Below are positions 39,898 to 48,847 of a stretch of DNA of 57,644 nt, piece by piece. Within the stretch, counting starts at the first letter, position 1, and every line of letters starts with the position of its first letter. A program made the translations under genes and the position numbers. The stretch is from Vibrionales bacterium SWAT-3 (GTDB lineage Bacteria > Pseudomonadota > Gammaproteobacteria > Enterobacterales > Vibrionaceae): contig AAZW01000031.1 of NCBI GenBank assembly GCA_000169995.1, positions 1-57,644 of the forward strand. Reading direction: 5' to 3'. The notes below the pieces were generated by a model. The model did no database searches. It saw nothing but the letters and a program-made list of their open reading frames with translations, and was not told the DNA's origin.

Positions 39898-40182
39898 ATG
39901 AAAAGATACCTATTAGACATCAAAGCCGATGATAAGCCAGTACTACTAGAGCGTGTTCTTCGTGTTATTCGTCACCGTGGCTTTATCGTTAAACAAGTAG
40001 CCGGCACCCAGAACCATGAAAGCAAGATCGCTAGCGTTGAGATCATTGTCGACAGTGAACGTCCAATTTCCTTCTTGGTCAATCAAATCGAAAAACTGTG
40101 GGATGTACGTACCGTTGACGTTATTTCTATCAGTCGTAATGAATTGCCAAACAACAACTTACAACAAAAGATAAGTGCATAA
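39898..40182 (+). CDS. ilvM: Acetolactate synthase II small (regulatory) subunit
   Basis: 94 aa with an ACT-like fold: MKRYLLDIKADDKPVLLERV, RHRGFIVKQVAG, then a short Asn/Gln tail. The frame is open into ilvG, but the ATG at 39,898, preceded by TTGGAGAACA, gives the family length. Stabilises and activates IlvG. Confidence 0.92.
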   Translation: MKRYLLDIKADDKPVLLERVLRVIRHRGFIVKQVAGTQNHESKIASVEIIVDSERPISFLVNQIEKLWDVRTVDVISISRNELPNNNLQQKISA

Positions 40183-40194
40183 GGAACCGCAAAC

Positions 40195-41148
40195 ATGACA
40201 GCAAAAACGGCAGACTATATTTGGTTTAACGGTGAAATGGTTCCTTGGGCAGAGGCGAACGTTCACGTCTTAACCCACGCTATGCACTACGGTACTTCAG
40301 TATTTGAAGGTGTTCGTTGCTACGACACGCCAAAAGGTCCGGTGATCTTCCGTCACCCAGAGCACGCAAAGCGCCTAAAAGACTCAGCAAAAATCTACCG
40401 CTTCCCGATTCCTTACACTGAAGAAGAGATCATGGAAGCGACTCGAGAAACACTACGTCAAAACAAACTAGAGTCAGCGTACATTCGCCCTCTAGGCTTT
40501 GTTGGTAACGTGGGTTTGGGTGTATGTCCTCCAGAAAACACTGAAATGGACCTTATCATTGCCGCTTTCCCTTGGGGCTCTTACCTAGGTGAAGAAGCGC
40601 TAGAGAATGGCGTAGATGCGATGATCTCAAGCTGGAACCGTGCGGCTCCAAACACTATCCCAACGGCTGCGAAAGCGGGTGGCAACTACCTATCTTCACT
40701 ACTGGTTGGTGGTGAAGCACGTCGCCATGGTTATGATGAAGGCATCGCTCTCAGTGTTGATGGTTACCTTTCTGAAGGTGCGGGTGAAAACATCTTTGTC
40801 GTGCGCAATGGCGTGCTATCTACCCCCCCAGCAACCAGCGCGATTCTGCCAGGCATCACGCGTGATTCGATCATGACGCTAGCAAAAGACATGGGTTATG
40901 AGATCCGTGAAGAGAACATTGCTCGTGAAGCGCTATACCTTGCCGACGAAGTCTTCATGACAGGCACAGCAGCGGAAATTGTTCCAGTTCGCAGTGTAGA
41001 CAAAATTACAGTAGGTGAAGGCAAACGCGGTCCTATCACTGAAAAAGTTCAAGCGGCTTACTTTGGTCTTTTCAATGGTACCACTGAAGATAAGTGGGGC
41101 TGGCTAGACTATGTTTATCCAGAAAACCAAACTTCAGAAAATCAGTAA
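40195..41148 (+). CDS. ilvE: Branched-chain amino acid aminotransferase
   Basis: 317 aa fold-type IV PLP enzyme; last step for Ile, Val, Leu. Motifs: HAMHYGTSVFEGVRCY, Schiff-base Lys in TAAKAGGNYLSSLL, SEGAGENIFVV, FMTGTAAEIVPVRSVD. Third gene of the operon. Confidence 0.96.
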   Translation: MTAKTADYIWFNGEMVPWAEANVHVLTHAMHYGTSVFEGVRCYDTPKGPVIFRHPEHAKRLKDSAKIYRFPIPYTEEEIMEATRETLRQNKLESAYIRPLGFVGNVGLGVCPPENTEMDLIIAAFPWGSYLGEEALENGVDAMISSWNRAAPNTIPTAAKAGGNYLSSLLVGGEARRHGYDEGIALSVDGYLSEGAGENIFVVRNGVLSTPPATSAILPGITRDSIMTLAKDMGYEIREENIAREALYLADEVFMTGTAAEIVPVRSVDKITVGEGKRGPITEKVQAAYFGLFNGTTEDKWGWLDYVYPENQTSENQ

Positions 41149-41181
41149 GCAACAGCCAAATATTTTATAAGGATTTAAGCA

Positions 41182-43023
41182 ATGCCAATCTATCGTTCAG
41201 CAACGACTACCCACGGACGCAACATGGCTGGTGCGCGCGCTTTATGGCGTGCAACTGGCGTTAAAGATGATGACTTCGGTAAGCCAATCATCGCAGTTGT
41301 AAACTCTTTCACTCAATTCGTACCAGGCCACGTTCACCTTAAAGATATGGGCCAATTGGTTGCAGGTGAAATCGAGAAAGCGGGCGGTATCGCTAAAGAA
41401 TTCAACACCATCGCGGTTGATGATGGTATCGCTATGGGTCACGGCGGCATGCTGTACTCACTGCCATCACGTGAGCTTATCGCAGACTCAGTAGAGTACA
41501 TGGTTAATGCTCACTGTGCAGATGCGATGGTATGTATCTCTAACTGTGACAAAATCACTCCGGGAATGATGATGGCAGCTATGCGCCTCAACATCCCAGT
41601 GATCTTTGTATCAGGCGGCCCAATGGAAGCAGGTAAAACCAAGCTTTCCGATCAAATCATCAAGCTAGACCTTGTTGATGCAATGATCCAAGGTGCCGAT
41701 CCAACAATCTCAGATGAGCAAAGTGAGCAAGTAGAGCGCTCTGCGTGTCCAACATGTGGTTCATGTTCAGGCATGTTCACGGCTAACTCTATGAACTGTC
41801 TAACTGAAGCGCTTGGTCTATCTCAGCCAGGTAACGGCTCTATGCTAGCAACTCACGCTGACCGTGAAGAGCTGTTCATCAATGCCGGTAAGCGTATCGT
41901 TGACCTAACTAAGCGTTACTACGAGCAAGACGACGAATCAGCACTGCCTCGCAACATCGCGAACCGCGCAGCCTTTGAAAATGCAATGGCTCTAGATATT
42001 GCAATGGGTGGCTCGAGTAACACCGTTCTTCACCTATTAGCAGCGGCTCAAGAAGGTGAAGTAGACTTTGATATGGGTGATATCGACGAGATGTCTCGTC
42101 GTGTTCCACACCTATGTAAAGTGGCTCCTTCAACACCGAAATACCACATGGAAGACGTTCACCGCGCTGGTGGTGTTATGGCTATCCTAGGTGAGCTAGA
42201 CCGTGCTGGCCTACTGAACAACCAAACTCGCACTGTGCTTGGCCTAAGCATGCAAGAGCAGCTTGCTCAATACGACATCATGCAGACAGAAGACGAAGCA
42301 GTACTTAAATTCTTCCGTGCTGGCCCTGCGGGCATTCGTACGACTAAAGCCTTCTCGCAAGATTGTCGTTGGGATCGCCTTGATGACGACCGTAAAGAAG
42401 GTTGTATCCGTACCAAAGAGAACGCATTCAGCCAAGAAGGTGGCCTAGCAGTACTTTCAGGTAATATCGCGGTTGATGGTTGTATCGTTAAGACGGCAGG
42501 TGTTGATGAAGAGAACCTGAAATTCCAAGGCCCTGCTATCGTATTTGAAAGCCAAGACACAGCCGTAGAAGGCATCTTAGGTGGTAAAGTAAAAGCGGGT
42601 GAAGTGGTTGTTATCCGTTACGAAGGTCCTAAAGGTGGTCCGGGCATGCAAGAGATGCTTTACCCGACGACTTACCTAAAATCTATGGGCCTAGGAAAGT
42701 CTTGTGCACTACTAACCGATGGTCGTTTCTCTGGTGGTACTTCGGGTTTGTCTATCGGTCACGCTTCTCCAGAAGCAGCAAGTGGCGGTGTAATTGGTCT
42801 AGTGAACACTGGCGACATCATCACTATCGATATCCCTAGCCGCTCAATCACACTTGATGTGCCAGAAGCAGAGCTAGAAGCACGTCGTGTTAAGCAAGAT
42901 GCAATAGGCTGGAAACCAGAGAATCGTCAGCGTGAAGTCTCATTCGCACTAAAAGCTTACGCAAGCATGGCAACCAGTGCCGATAAAGGCGCGGTGCGTG
43001 ATAAGTCGAAGCTTGAGGGCTAA
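41182..43023 (+). CDS. ilvD: Dihydroxy-acid dehydratase
   Basis: 613 aa Fe-S dehydratase making 2-oxo acids for valine and isoleucine. Cluster cysteines in SNCDKITPGM and CPTCGSCSGMFTANSM; substrate loop GRFSGGTSGLSIGH. AAGGA lies 11 nt before the ATG. Fourth gene of ilvGMEDA. Confidence 0.96.
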   Translation: MPIYRSATTTHGRNMAGARALWRATGVKDDDFGKPIIAVVNSFTQFVPGHVHLKDMGQLVAGEIEKAGGIAKEFNTIAVDDGIAMGHGGMLYSLPSRELIADSVEYMVNAHCADAMVCISNCDKITPGMMMAAMRLNIPVIFVSGGPMEAGKTKLSDQIIKLDLVDAMIQGADPTISDEQSEQVERSACPTCGSCSGMFTANSMNCLTEALGLSQPGNGSMLATHADREELFINAGKRIVDLTKRYYEQDDESALPRNIANRAAFENAMALDIAMGGSSNTVLHLLAAAQEGEVDFDMGDIDEMSRRVPHLCKVAPSTPKYHMEDVHRAGGVMAILGELDRAGLLNNQTRTVLGLSMQEQLAQYDIMQTEDEAVLKFFRAGPAGIRTTKAFSQDCRWDRLDDDRKEGCIRTKENAFSQEGGLAVLSGNIAVDGCIVKTAGVDEENLKFQGPAIVFESQDTAVEGILGGKVKAGEVVVIRYEGPKGGPGMQEMLYPTTYLKSMGLGKSCALLTDGRFSGGTSGLSIGHASPEAASGGVIGLVNTGDIITIDIPSRSITLDVPEAELEARRVKQDAIGWKPENRQREVSFALKAYASMATSADKGAVRDKSKLEG

Positions 43024-43026
43024 TCT

Positions 43027-44571
43027 ATGAGTGATGACACGGTCAGTCCCCAAAAACAAACTGGCGCAGATTACCTGCGTCAGATCCTGAGAGCACCAGT
43101 TTACGAAGCTGCAATCGTGACACCTCTGCAAGAGATGCCTCGCTTAAGTGCTCGTATTGGTAATCAGGTTCAGCTAAAGCGTGAAGACCGTCAGCCGGTC
43201 CACTCGTTCAAGCTACGTGGTGCCTATAACATGGTATCAAGCCTTTCAGAGCAGCAGAAAGCCGCAGGTGTGATTGCAGCATCGGCGGGTAACCATGCTC
43301 AAGGTATGGCGCTGTCCGGTTCTAAGCTTGGTATTCAAACCACGATTGTGATGCCAAAAACCACACCAGACATCAAAGTGGATGCTGTACGTGGCTTTGG
43401 TGGTAACGTAGTTCTGCACGGCAGCAACTTTGATGAAGCGAAGGCTGAAGCAGAACGTCTTTCTGCTGAACACGGCTATACCTTTGTACCTCCATTCGAT
43501 CACCCATTGGTGATCGCAGGGCAAGGCACCATGGGTATGGAGATGCTTCAGCAAAATGGTCACATGGATTACATCTTTGTGCCTGTCGGTGGTGGTGGTT
43601 TAGCTGCTGGTGTTGCAGTACTGGTTAAGCAGCTGATGCCTGAGATTAAAGTCATCGCGGTTGAACCCGAAGATTCATCTTGCTTGAAAGCTGCACTGGA
43701 TGCTGGTGAACCAGTAGTACTGGATCAAGTCAGCATGTTTGCCGATGGTGTTGCGGTTAAGCGCATTGGTGAAGAGACATTCCGTCTGTGTCAGCAGTAC
43801 ATCGATGGTCACATTGCTGTGTCTAGCGATGAGATCTGCTCTGCGGTGAAAGACATCTTTGAAGATACTCGCGCAATTGCAGAACCTTCTGGTGCGCTTG
43901 CTCTAGCAGGATTGAAGAAGTTTGCAGAGCAGAACCAACTGCAAGGCAAACAACTGGCGACGGTACTTTCTGGTGCTAATACCAACTTCCATGGTCTGCG
44001 CTATGTGTCTGAACGTTGTGAGCTGGGTGAGAAGCGCGAAGGTCTACTTGCGGTTACTATTCCAGAGCGACAAGGTGCCTTTCTAGAGTTCTGTAATATC
44101 ATTGGCGGCCGTGCTGTGACTGAGTTTAACTACCGTCATAACGATGACAGCCTAGCGAACATCTTCGTCGGTGTACGTCTCAATGGTGGACAGGAAGAAC
44201 TCGATCACATCATCAACGACCTACGTGAAGGTGGCTACCCGGTCGTCGATCTGTCTGATGATGAGATGGCAAAACTGCACATTCGTTACATGATTGGTGG
44301 CAAACCATCAAAACCATTGAAAGAGCGCTTGTACAGCTTCGAGTTTCCAGAATATCCAGGTGCATTGATTAAGTTCCTTGATACCTTAGGTACCCATTGG
44401 AATATCAGCCTGTTCAACTACCGTAACCACGGCGCTGATTACGGCCGCGTATTATGTGGCTTTGAACTGGACGATGAAGATTTGGCTCAGTTCTCTACTC
44501 ACCTGAGAGAGCTTGGTTACCAGTGTAAAGATGAAACCGATAACCCTTCTTACAAGTTTTTCTTGTCATAA
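43027..44571 (+). CDS. ilvA: Threonine dehydratase, biosynthetic
   Basis: 514 aa PLP enzyme converting threonine to 2-oxobutyrate, the committed step to isoleucine. PLP lysine K62 in VHSFKLRGAYN; glycine loop VGGGGLAAGVAV; two C-terminal ACT-like regulatory domains (GLLAVTIPERQGAFLEFCNI and RLYSFEFPEYPGALIKFLDT) for isoleucine feedback. Starts 3 nt after ilvD. Confidence 0.96.
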   Translation: MSDDTVSPQKQTGADYLRQILRAPVYEAAIVTPLQEMPRLSARIGNQVQLKREDRQPVHSFKLRGAYNMVSSLSEQQKAAGVIAASAGNHAQGMALSGSKLGIQTTIVMPKTTPDIKVDAVRGFGGNVVLHGSNFDEAKAEAERLSAEHGYTFVPPFDHPLVIAGQGTMGMEMLQQNGHMDYIFVPVGGGGLAAGVAVLVKQLMPEIKVIAVEPEDSSCLKAALDAGEPVVLDQVSMFADGVAVKRIGEETFRLCQQYIDGHIAVSSDEICSAVKDIFEDTRAIAEPSGALALAGLKKFAEQNQLQGKQLATVLSGANTNFHGLRYVSERCELGEKREGLLAVTIPERQGAFLEFCNIIGGRAVTEFNYRHNDDSLANIFVGVRLNGGQEELDHIINDLREGGYPVVDLSDDEMAKLHIRYMIGGKPSKPLKERLYSFEFPEYPGALIKFLDTLGTHWNISLFNYRNHGADYGRVLCGFELDDEDLAQFSTHLRELGYQCKDETDNPSYKFFLS

Positions 44572-44590
44572 GAGCGAGTTACCGAAACAA

Positions 44591-44616
44591 AAGAGCGAGT
44601 TTTCACTCGCTCTTTT
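44591..44616 (+). terminator. ilv operon terminator
   Basis: AAGAGCGAGT / ACTCGCTCTT with loop TTTC and a T-run. It also faces the convergent punR end. Confidence 0.85.
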
Positions 44617-44642
44617 TGATCTTACCAACAAAGATCTTTCAA

Positions 44643-45557
44643 CTAGATCGCTTTGCGATGATCCAACCAATCACGGTGAAGTTGTTCACTGGATCCTAAA
44701 TAATTGACCATCCACTCGATCAACTTGTGGTTATCGTCTTTTCGCCACACCAAGCAACACTGACTCAACGGGCTCGGTTCTGGCAAAATTTTCTCCACCA
44801 GCAAACCTTGTTCGATAATCGGCGCGGCAATATGCCTTGGCATGTACCCTACTCCAACGCCGTTCTTCAGGCATTCAATAGCGCTATACCAGTTAGGTAA
44901 AAGCAAGCGTCTTTGATTGGTGTAGTGTCCTGTGTGGCGCTTAGGCAGCACGCTTGAGGTGTCATCCAAACAAATAGCTGGATATTGGCTCACGAACTCT
45001 TCATTAAGGTTCTGTTCGCGCACACACGGGTGGCTTGGTGACATCACAAACGCCCAATCTAATTGCCCCATGTCTTTGACTTCAAAATCGCCGCCAACTG
45101 GCACAGCTGAGGTGGCGCCAATCACGATATCCGCCCTGCCCTGTGCAATCGCTTCCCATGAACCGTTGAATACCTCCATGTTGATCTGAAGTTCGGCAAA
45201 CTCAAAGGTTTGATAGAACTCTTCAATCATCGGCTTCATCTTGTCTAGCTTCACCACATTGTCGAGCGTGAGACGCAAAGTTTTCTTCCAACCACGGGCT
45301 GCTCGACGAGTCTGGGCACTGACCTCTTCCATTTGCCTCAGCAGTGCACGCGCCTCTTCAATGAACAATTCACCTGCCGGAGTGAGCTCTACCTTTCTCG
45401 GTAAACGCCTGAAAAGTAGCACATCCAGTTCTTGTTCGACCTGTCTAACACCATAGCTGATTGCCGAGGGCACTTTGTGCAACTGCTCAGCCGCCGCGGT
45501 AAAGCTGCCTAAGCGCGCTACCGTGTCGAGCATTTCTAAAGAGGATTTAGAGAACAT
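44643..45557 (-). CDS. punR: LysR-type regulator, PunR-like
   Basis: 304 aa LysR family. Winged helix at the N-terminus (LDTVARLGSFTAAAEQLHKV, PSAISYGVRQVEQEL), then an effector domain. The body (EVFNGSWEAIAQGRADIVIG, CLKNGVGVGYMPRHIA) resembles E. coli PunR (YdhB), the activator of the purine nucleoside transporter gene. Divergent from a PunC-like transporter, as in E. coli. Confidence 0.82.
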   Translation of the reverse strand: MFSKSSLEMLDTVARLGSFTAAAEQLHKVPSAISYGVRQVEQELDVLLFRRLPRKVELTPAGELFIEEARALLRQMEEVSAQTRRAARGWKKTLRLTLDNVVKLDKMKPMIEEFYQTFEFAELQINMEVFNGSWEAIAQGRADIVIGATSAVPVGGDFEVKDMGQLDWAFVMSPSHPCVREQNLNEEFVSQYPAICLDDTSSVLPKRHTGHYTNQRRLLLPNWYSAIECLKNGVGVGYMPRHIAAPIIEQGLLVEKILPEPSPLSQCCLVWRKDDNHKLIEWMVNYLGSSEQLHRDWLDHRKAI

Positions 45558-45566
45558 AAGCCTTCA

Positions 45567-45710
45567 AATTTTTTGATTGATAACCACATATTTTAGCGTT
45601 TTATTTTATCAGATCCGAAAAATAGAATGTCAGCATAAATAAACAGGGACTTTCACCTCTGTATATAAAACAATTTTTTTGATGATAAAAACATCACTAC
45701 TTTTAGCGTA
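45567..45710. promoter_or_regulatory. Duplicated block in the punR-punC intergenic region
   Basis: AATTTTTTGATTGATAA with TTTTAGCGT (45,591-45,599) recurs as AATTTTTTTGATGATAA (about 45,672) with TTTTAGCGT (45,701-45,709), about 105-110 bp apart, one copy near each start codon. Likely PunR-type operator sites or tandem promoters. Confidence 0.45.
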
Positions 45711-45720
45711 ATGGCATCTT

Positions 45721-46932
45721 ATGAATATTTCTAAATTTCAATTGGTCTACCTTGCAGTACTTTCAATGCTAGGTTTTATCGCAACCGATATGTACCTTCC
45801 TGCATTTAAGGCGATGGAGATCGATTTCGCAACCGGTCCTGAACAGATCGCCCTATCTCTTACTGTATTCCTTGGTGGTATGGCTATGGGTCAACTGCTT
45901 TGGGGATTAGCGAGTGATAAATACGGTAACCGTAATACGCTGGCGGTTGGTCTTTTGATTTTCACTGCCGCTTCGTTCGGTTTGGCATTCAGTACTGAAG
46001 TTTGGCACCTACTGACGCTGCGCTTCATTCAAGCGATTGGCGTGTGTGCACCAGCGGTAATCTGGCAAGCGATGGTTATCAAGCGTTACTCAGAGAGCAG
46101 CAGCCAACAAATTTTTGCCACCATCATGCCTTTGGTGGCACTGTCTCCAGCACTAGCACCTCAACTTGGTGTGCTACTAGCAGATAACTTTGGCTGGCAC
46201 AGCATCTTCGTGACATTAACCCTAATGGGTGCGCTGCTAGTGGCAACCACTATGGCGCAGCCAAAAGAAGCGCCAGAAGTAAAACAAACATCAGTTAAGA
46301 CTGATATCAAAATGTTGCTTAAATCGAAGCCTTACGTGGGCAACGTATTGATGTTTGCATCGGCTTCTGCAGCATTCTTTGCTTACCTAACGGGTATGCC
46401 TGAGATCATGGCTCAGCTAGGCTATGAAGCAAAAGACATCGGTCTGAGTTTCATCCCACAAACGATCGCCTTCATGGCGGGTGGTTACTTCGGTAAGCAA
46501 GCCGTGAAGAAATATGGCGATGGCGTGGTACTAAGAAATCTGATTGGTTTGTTCAGTGTTGCTGCAATGCTTATCTTCATCGCATCACAGTGGGAACTGA
46601 CATCAATCTGGCCTCTACTTGCACCGTTCTGTCTGATTGCCGTGGCGAATGGCGCACTTTACCCAATCGTGGTAAACCGTGCTCTATCAAGTGCGAAACA
46701 AAGCCCAGCAACAGCAGCTGGTCTACAGAATAGCTTACAAATCAGCATCAGCGGTCTATCAAGCGCATTGGTAGCAGCAATGGCAAGCCAAGCACTAAGT
46801 GCAACAGGTATTGCAGTTGTGATTTGTTTGGGCGCTTTATGGGTTGGCTACATTGTGTCGAACAAAGAGCTTTCAGAACACTTTGCAGCACCAGATAACT
46901 CTCGTGTTGTTGCAGAAGAGAAGCAAGACTAG
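45721..46932 (+). CDS. punC: Purine nucleoside transporter PunC-like (Bcr/CflA MFS)
   Basis: 403 aa, 12-helix major facilitator. Opening FQLVYLAVLSMLGFIATDMY, then GLASDKYGNR (MFS loop 2-3 motif), and NVLMFASASAAFFAYLTGMP, all close to E. coli PunC (YdhC). Substrate specificity is inferred from this resemblance and the punR neighbour. Confidence 0.85.
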   Translation: MNISKFQLVYLAVLSMLGFIATDMYLPAFKAMEIDFATGPEQIALSLTVFLGGMAMGQLLWGLASDKYGNRNTLAVGLLIFTAASFGLAFSTEVWHLLTLRFIQAIGVCAPAVIWQAMVIKRYSESSSQQIFATIMPLVALSPALAPQLGVLLADNFGWHSIFVTLTLMGALLVATTMAQPKEAPEVKQTSVKTDIKMLLKSKPYVGNVLMFASASAAFFAYLTGMPEIMAQLGYEAKDIGLSFIPQTIAFMAGGYFGKQAVKKYGDGVVLRNLIGLFSVAAMLIFIASQWELTSIWPLLAPFCLIAVANGALYPIVVNRALSSAKQSPATAAGLQNSLQISISGLSSALVAAMASQALSATGIAVVICLGALWVGYIVSNKELSEHFAAPDNSRVVAEEKQD

Positions 46933-46952
46933 TTTCTAACTTCATAAAAACA

Positions 46953-46980
46953 AAAAAGAGCGAGGTTACTCGCTCTTTTT
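46953..46980 (+). terminator. Terminator after punC
   Basis: AAAAAGAGCGAG / CTCGCTCTTTTT with loop GTTA. Both strands end in T-runs, so it may also serve the convergent GGDEF gene. Confidence 0.85.
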
Positions 46981-47006
46981 ATATCTGAAAGTTGTACTCA
47001 CTAGAG

Positions 47007-48683
47007 TTAATGCGAAGCCGCTTCTCCATCAACAACTTCTAACGCCGGTGCCTTATGGCGACTGTATTCATCATAGTTAACCACTCGACTGCGTCCCATG
47101 TCTTTCGCCATGTATAGCGCGTTGTCCGCCATCTTCACTAGAGATTCGGTATCTGAGGCTGGCTTAGGATACGTGGCGACACCGATCGATACACCTAATT
47201 GACCTAAAGAAAGCCCTTTGTGCTCTAAGTGCATAGAACGAACAGCATCACACAAGGTTTGTCCGAACTCGGTCGCTTGCTGCATGGTGTAATGTGGAAG
47301 CAGCACCGCCAACTCTTCACCACCTAAGCGACAAGCTATCTCATCTTCACTGACACTCTGTTTGAGTAGCGCACTGATCTCTTTTAGTACGAAGTCACCT
47401 GCATCATGGCCAAAGTTGTCATTAAAGCGTTTGAAGTGATCCAAATCGAGCATCAGCAAAGACAATGGCTGTTCGCTGGTGGCCGAATTCATCGAGTGTT
47501 CTTCTAGCTTCTGTTCGAAGAAGCGACGGTTGAATAGTCCTGTCAGTGGATCGCTCAATGCTTGCGAGCGAAGCTTCTCTTGCAAGCTCAAGTTAGCCAG
47601 CGCCAAACCTAAGTGTTCTGAAACACTGAAAGCCAATTGCTCGGTGATTGGGTCAATCTCGATATGACCTTGACCGAAATAAAGGTGCATGATGCCAATG
47701 GTGTTACCATGCGCGGTCAATGGGATACAAAGAGTCTGATTGTTTTCCATCTCATGCATGTGACCACAAGTTAACGAGTGGAAGTCATCATTTGATTGAT
47801 GCGCTCGCCCTTTACGCAGTGACCAGCACTCTTCCGGTGCAAAGCTCGCACTTCCGGGCCAAGTGTCTCCCCAGTCTAGTTGGGTAATTAATTGATTTCG
47901 TGATGCTCGCATCAGTGAAACGCTGCCGTTCACCTTACCAAGAATTCGCGGCAAGATATCGGAGACAATCTGCTGAGCTTCCACCATGTTATTACACGCA
48001 GCCAGCATGTTGGCCAAACGGTGCATCAACTCAATCTCATGGGTTCTTTGGCGAATACGCTCATCTTGCTTCTTCTGCTCTTCTTCAACCTTGTGCACTA
48101 TCTGACGGTTACTCACATACGAAGTGCCAATCAAAAAGCTCAAGCTCAATACAACCATCCCGATCAGAATACCCATTAGTTGGAAGTTCATCTGCTTAAG
48201 TTGATGCATTGGTGAAGAGATTACGATAACGAAACTGCTATCGTTCATCGACTCTTTATGCGAGTAATAGATACGATCAACGGAGGTAACGGTACTAAAG
48301 CGCACGTCACTACCAAGGCCGGTTTTTAAAGCTTGTTGAAACTCAGGACGATTGCTGTGGTTCTCAACACTCGCCAATGCATGATCAGAAAGGTCTGTAT
48401 CACCAATCACCACACCATCAGGCGTAATAACCTGAATTCTCAATCGCGTACTGGCTTGAGTAAGATTGCCAATGTAGTCATCCACATCCACTCCAGTAGT
48501 AAATAGGCTACTATCATCACGGATCTCGTAAACAACGTCAGACATCAATGAGACGAGATGGTTACGTTCGTTCTCAACCACTAACTTTTCCAAAGTGATG
48601 TAAAAACCATACAGGCCCACCAGCATTGAAAAAGACAGAATAATGATCGGCAAGGTTTGCCACTTTTTATCGACGAGTCTCAT
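47007..48683 (-). CDS. Membrane diguanylate cyclase with GAF-like domain
   Basis: 558 aa from the ATG at 48,683 (GTG three codons earlier possible). Order: TM near residues 10-30, a periplasmic Cache-like sensor of about 130 residues, a TM (LMGILIGMVVLSLSFLIGTS), a coiled coil, a GAF-like domain, and a C-terminal GGDEF domain. The signature is RLGGEEL, a functional GGEE variant; DLDHFKRFND provides the metal aspartates. An RxxD inhibitory site is not obvious. Makes c-di-GMP in response to an unknown ligand. Confidence 0.88.
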   Translation of the reverse strand: MRLVDKKWQTLPIIILSFSMLVGLYGFYITLEKLVVENERNHLVSLMSDVVYEIRDDSSLFTTGVDVDDYIGNLTQASTRLRIQVITPDGVVIGDTDLSDHALASVENHSNRPEFQQALKTGLGSDVRFSTVTSVDRIYYSHKESMNDSSFVIVISSPMHQLKQMNFQLMGILIGMVVLSLSFLIGTSYVSNRQIVHKVEEEQKKQDERIRQRTHEIELMHRLANMLAACNNMVEAQQIVSDILPRILGKVNGSVSLMRASRNQLITQLDWGDTWPGSASFAPEECWSLRKGRAHQSNDDFHSLTCGHMHEMENNQTLCIPLTAHGNTIGIMHLYFGQGHIEIDPITEQLAFSVSEHLGLALANLSLQEKLRSQALSDPLTGLFNRRFFEQKLEEHSMNSATSEQPLSLLMLDLDHFKRFNDNFGHDAGDFVLKEISALLKQSVSEDEIACRLGGEELAVLLPHYTMQQATEFGQTLCDAVRSMHLEHKGLSLGQLGVSIGVATYPKPASDTESLVKMADNALYMAKDMGRSRVVNYDEYSRHKAPALEVVDGEAASH

Positions 48684-48785
48684 TTTGCGCACACTTTTAT
48701 TTTACAGAACACCAATCTGATTATTAACAATCGTCCTACAAAATACAATTAGCAAATAGATTATTTTTTTATCAGTAAATGATGA

Positions 48786-48817
48786 CAAAAAAGCCAGCAA
48801 CGTTAGTTGCTGGCTTT
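48786..48817 (-). terminator. glmU terminator
   Basis: AAAGCCAGCAAC / GTTGCTGGCTTT, 4-nt loop, T6 on the minus strand. Confidence 0.85.
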
Positions 48818-48847
48818 CACAAGAATCAAACTTTAAGTGTTAGAAGA

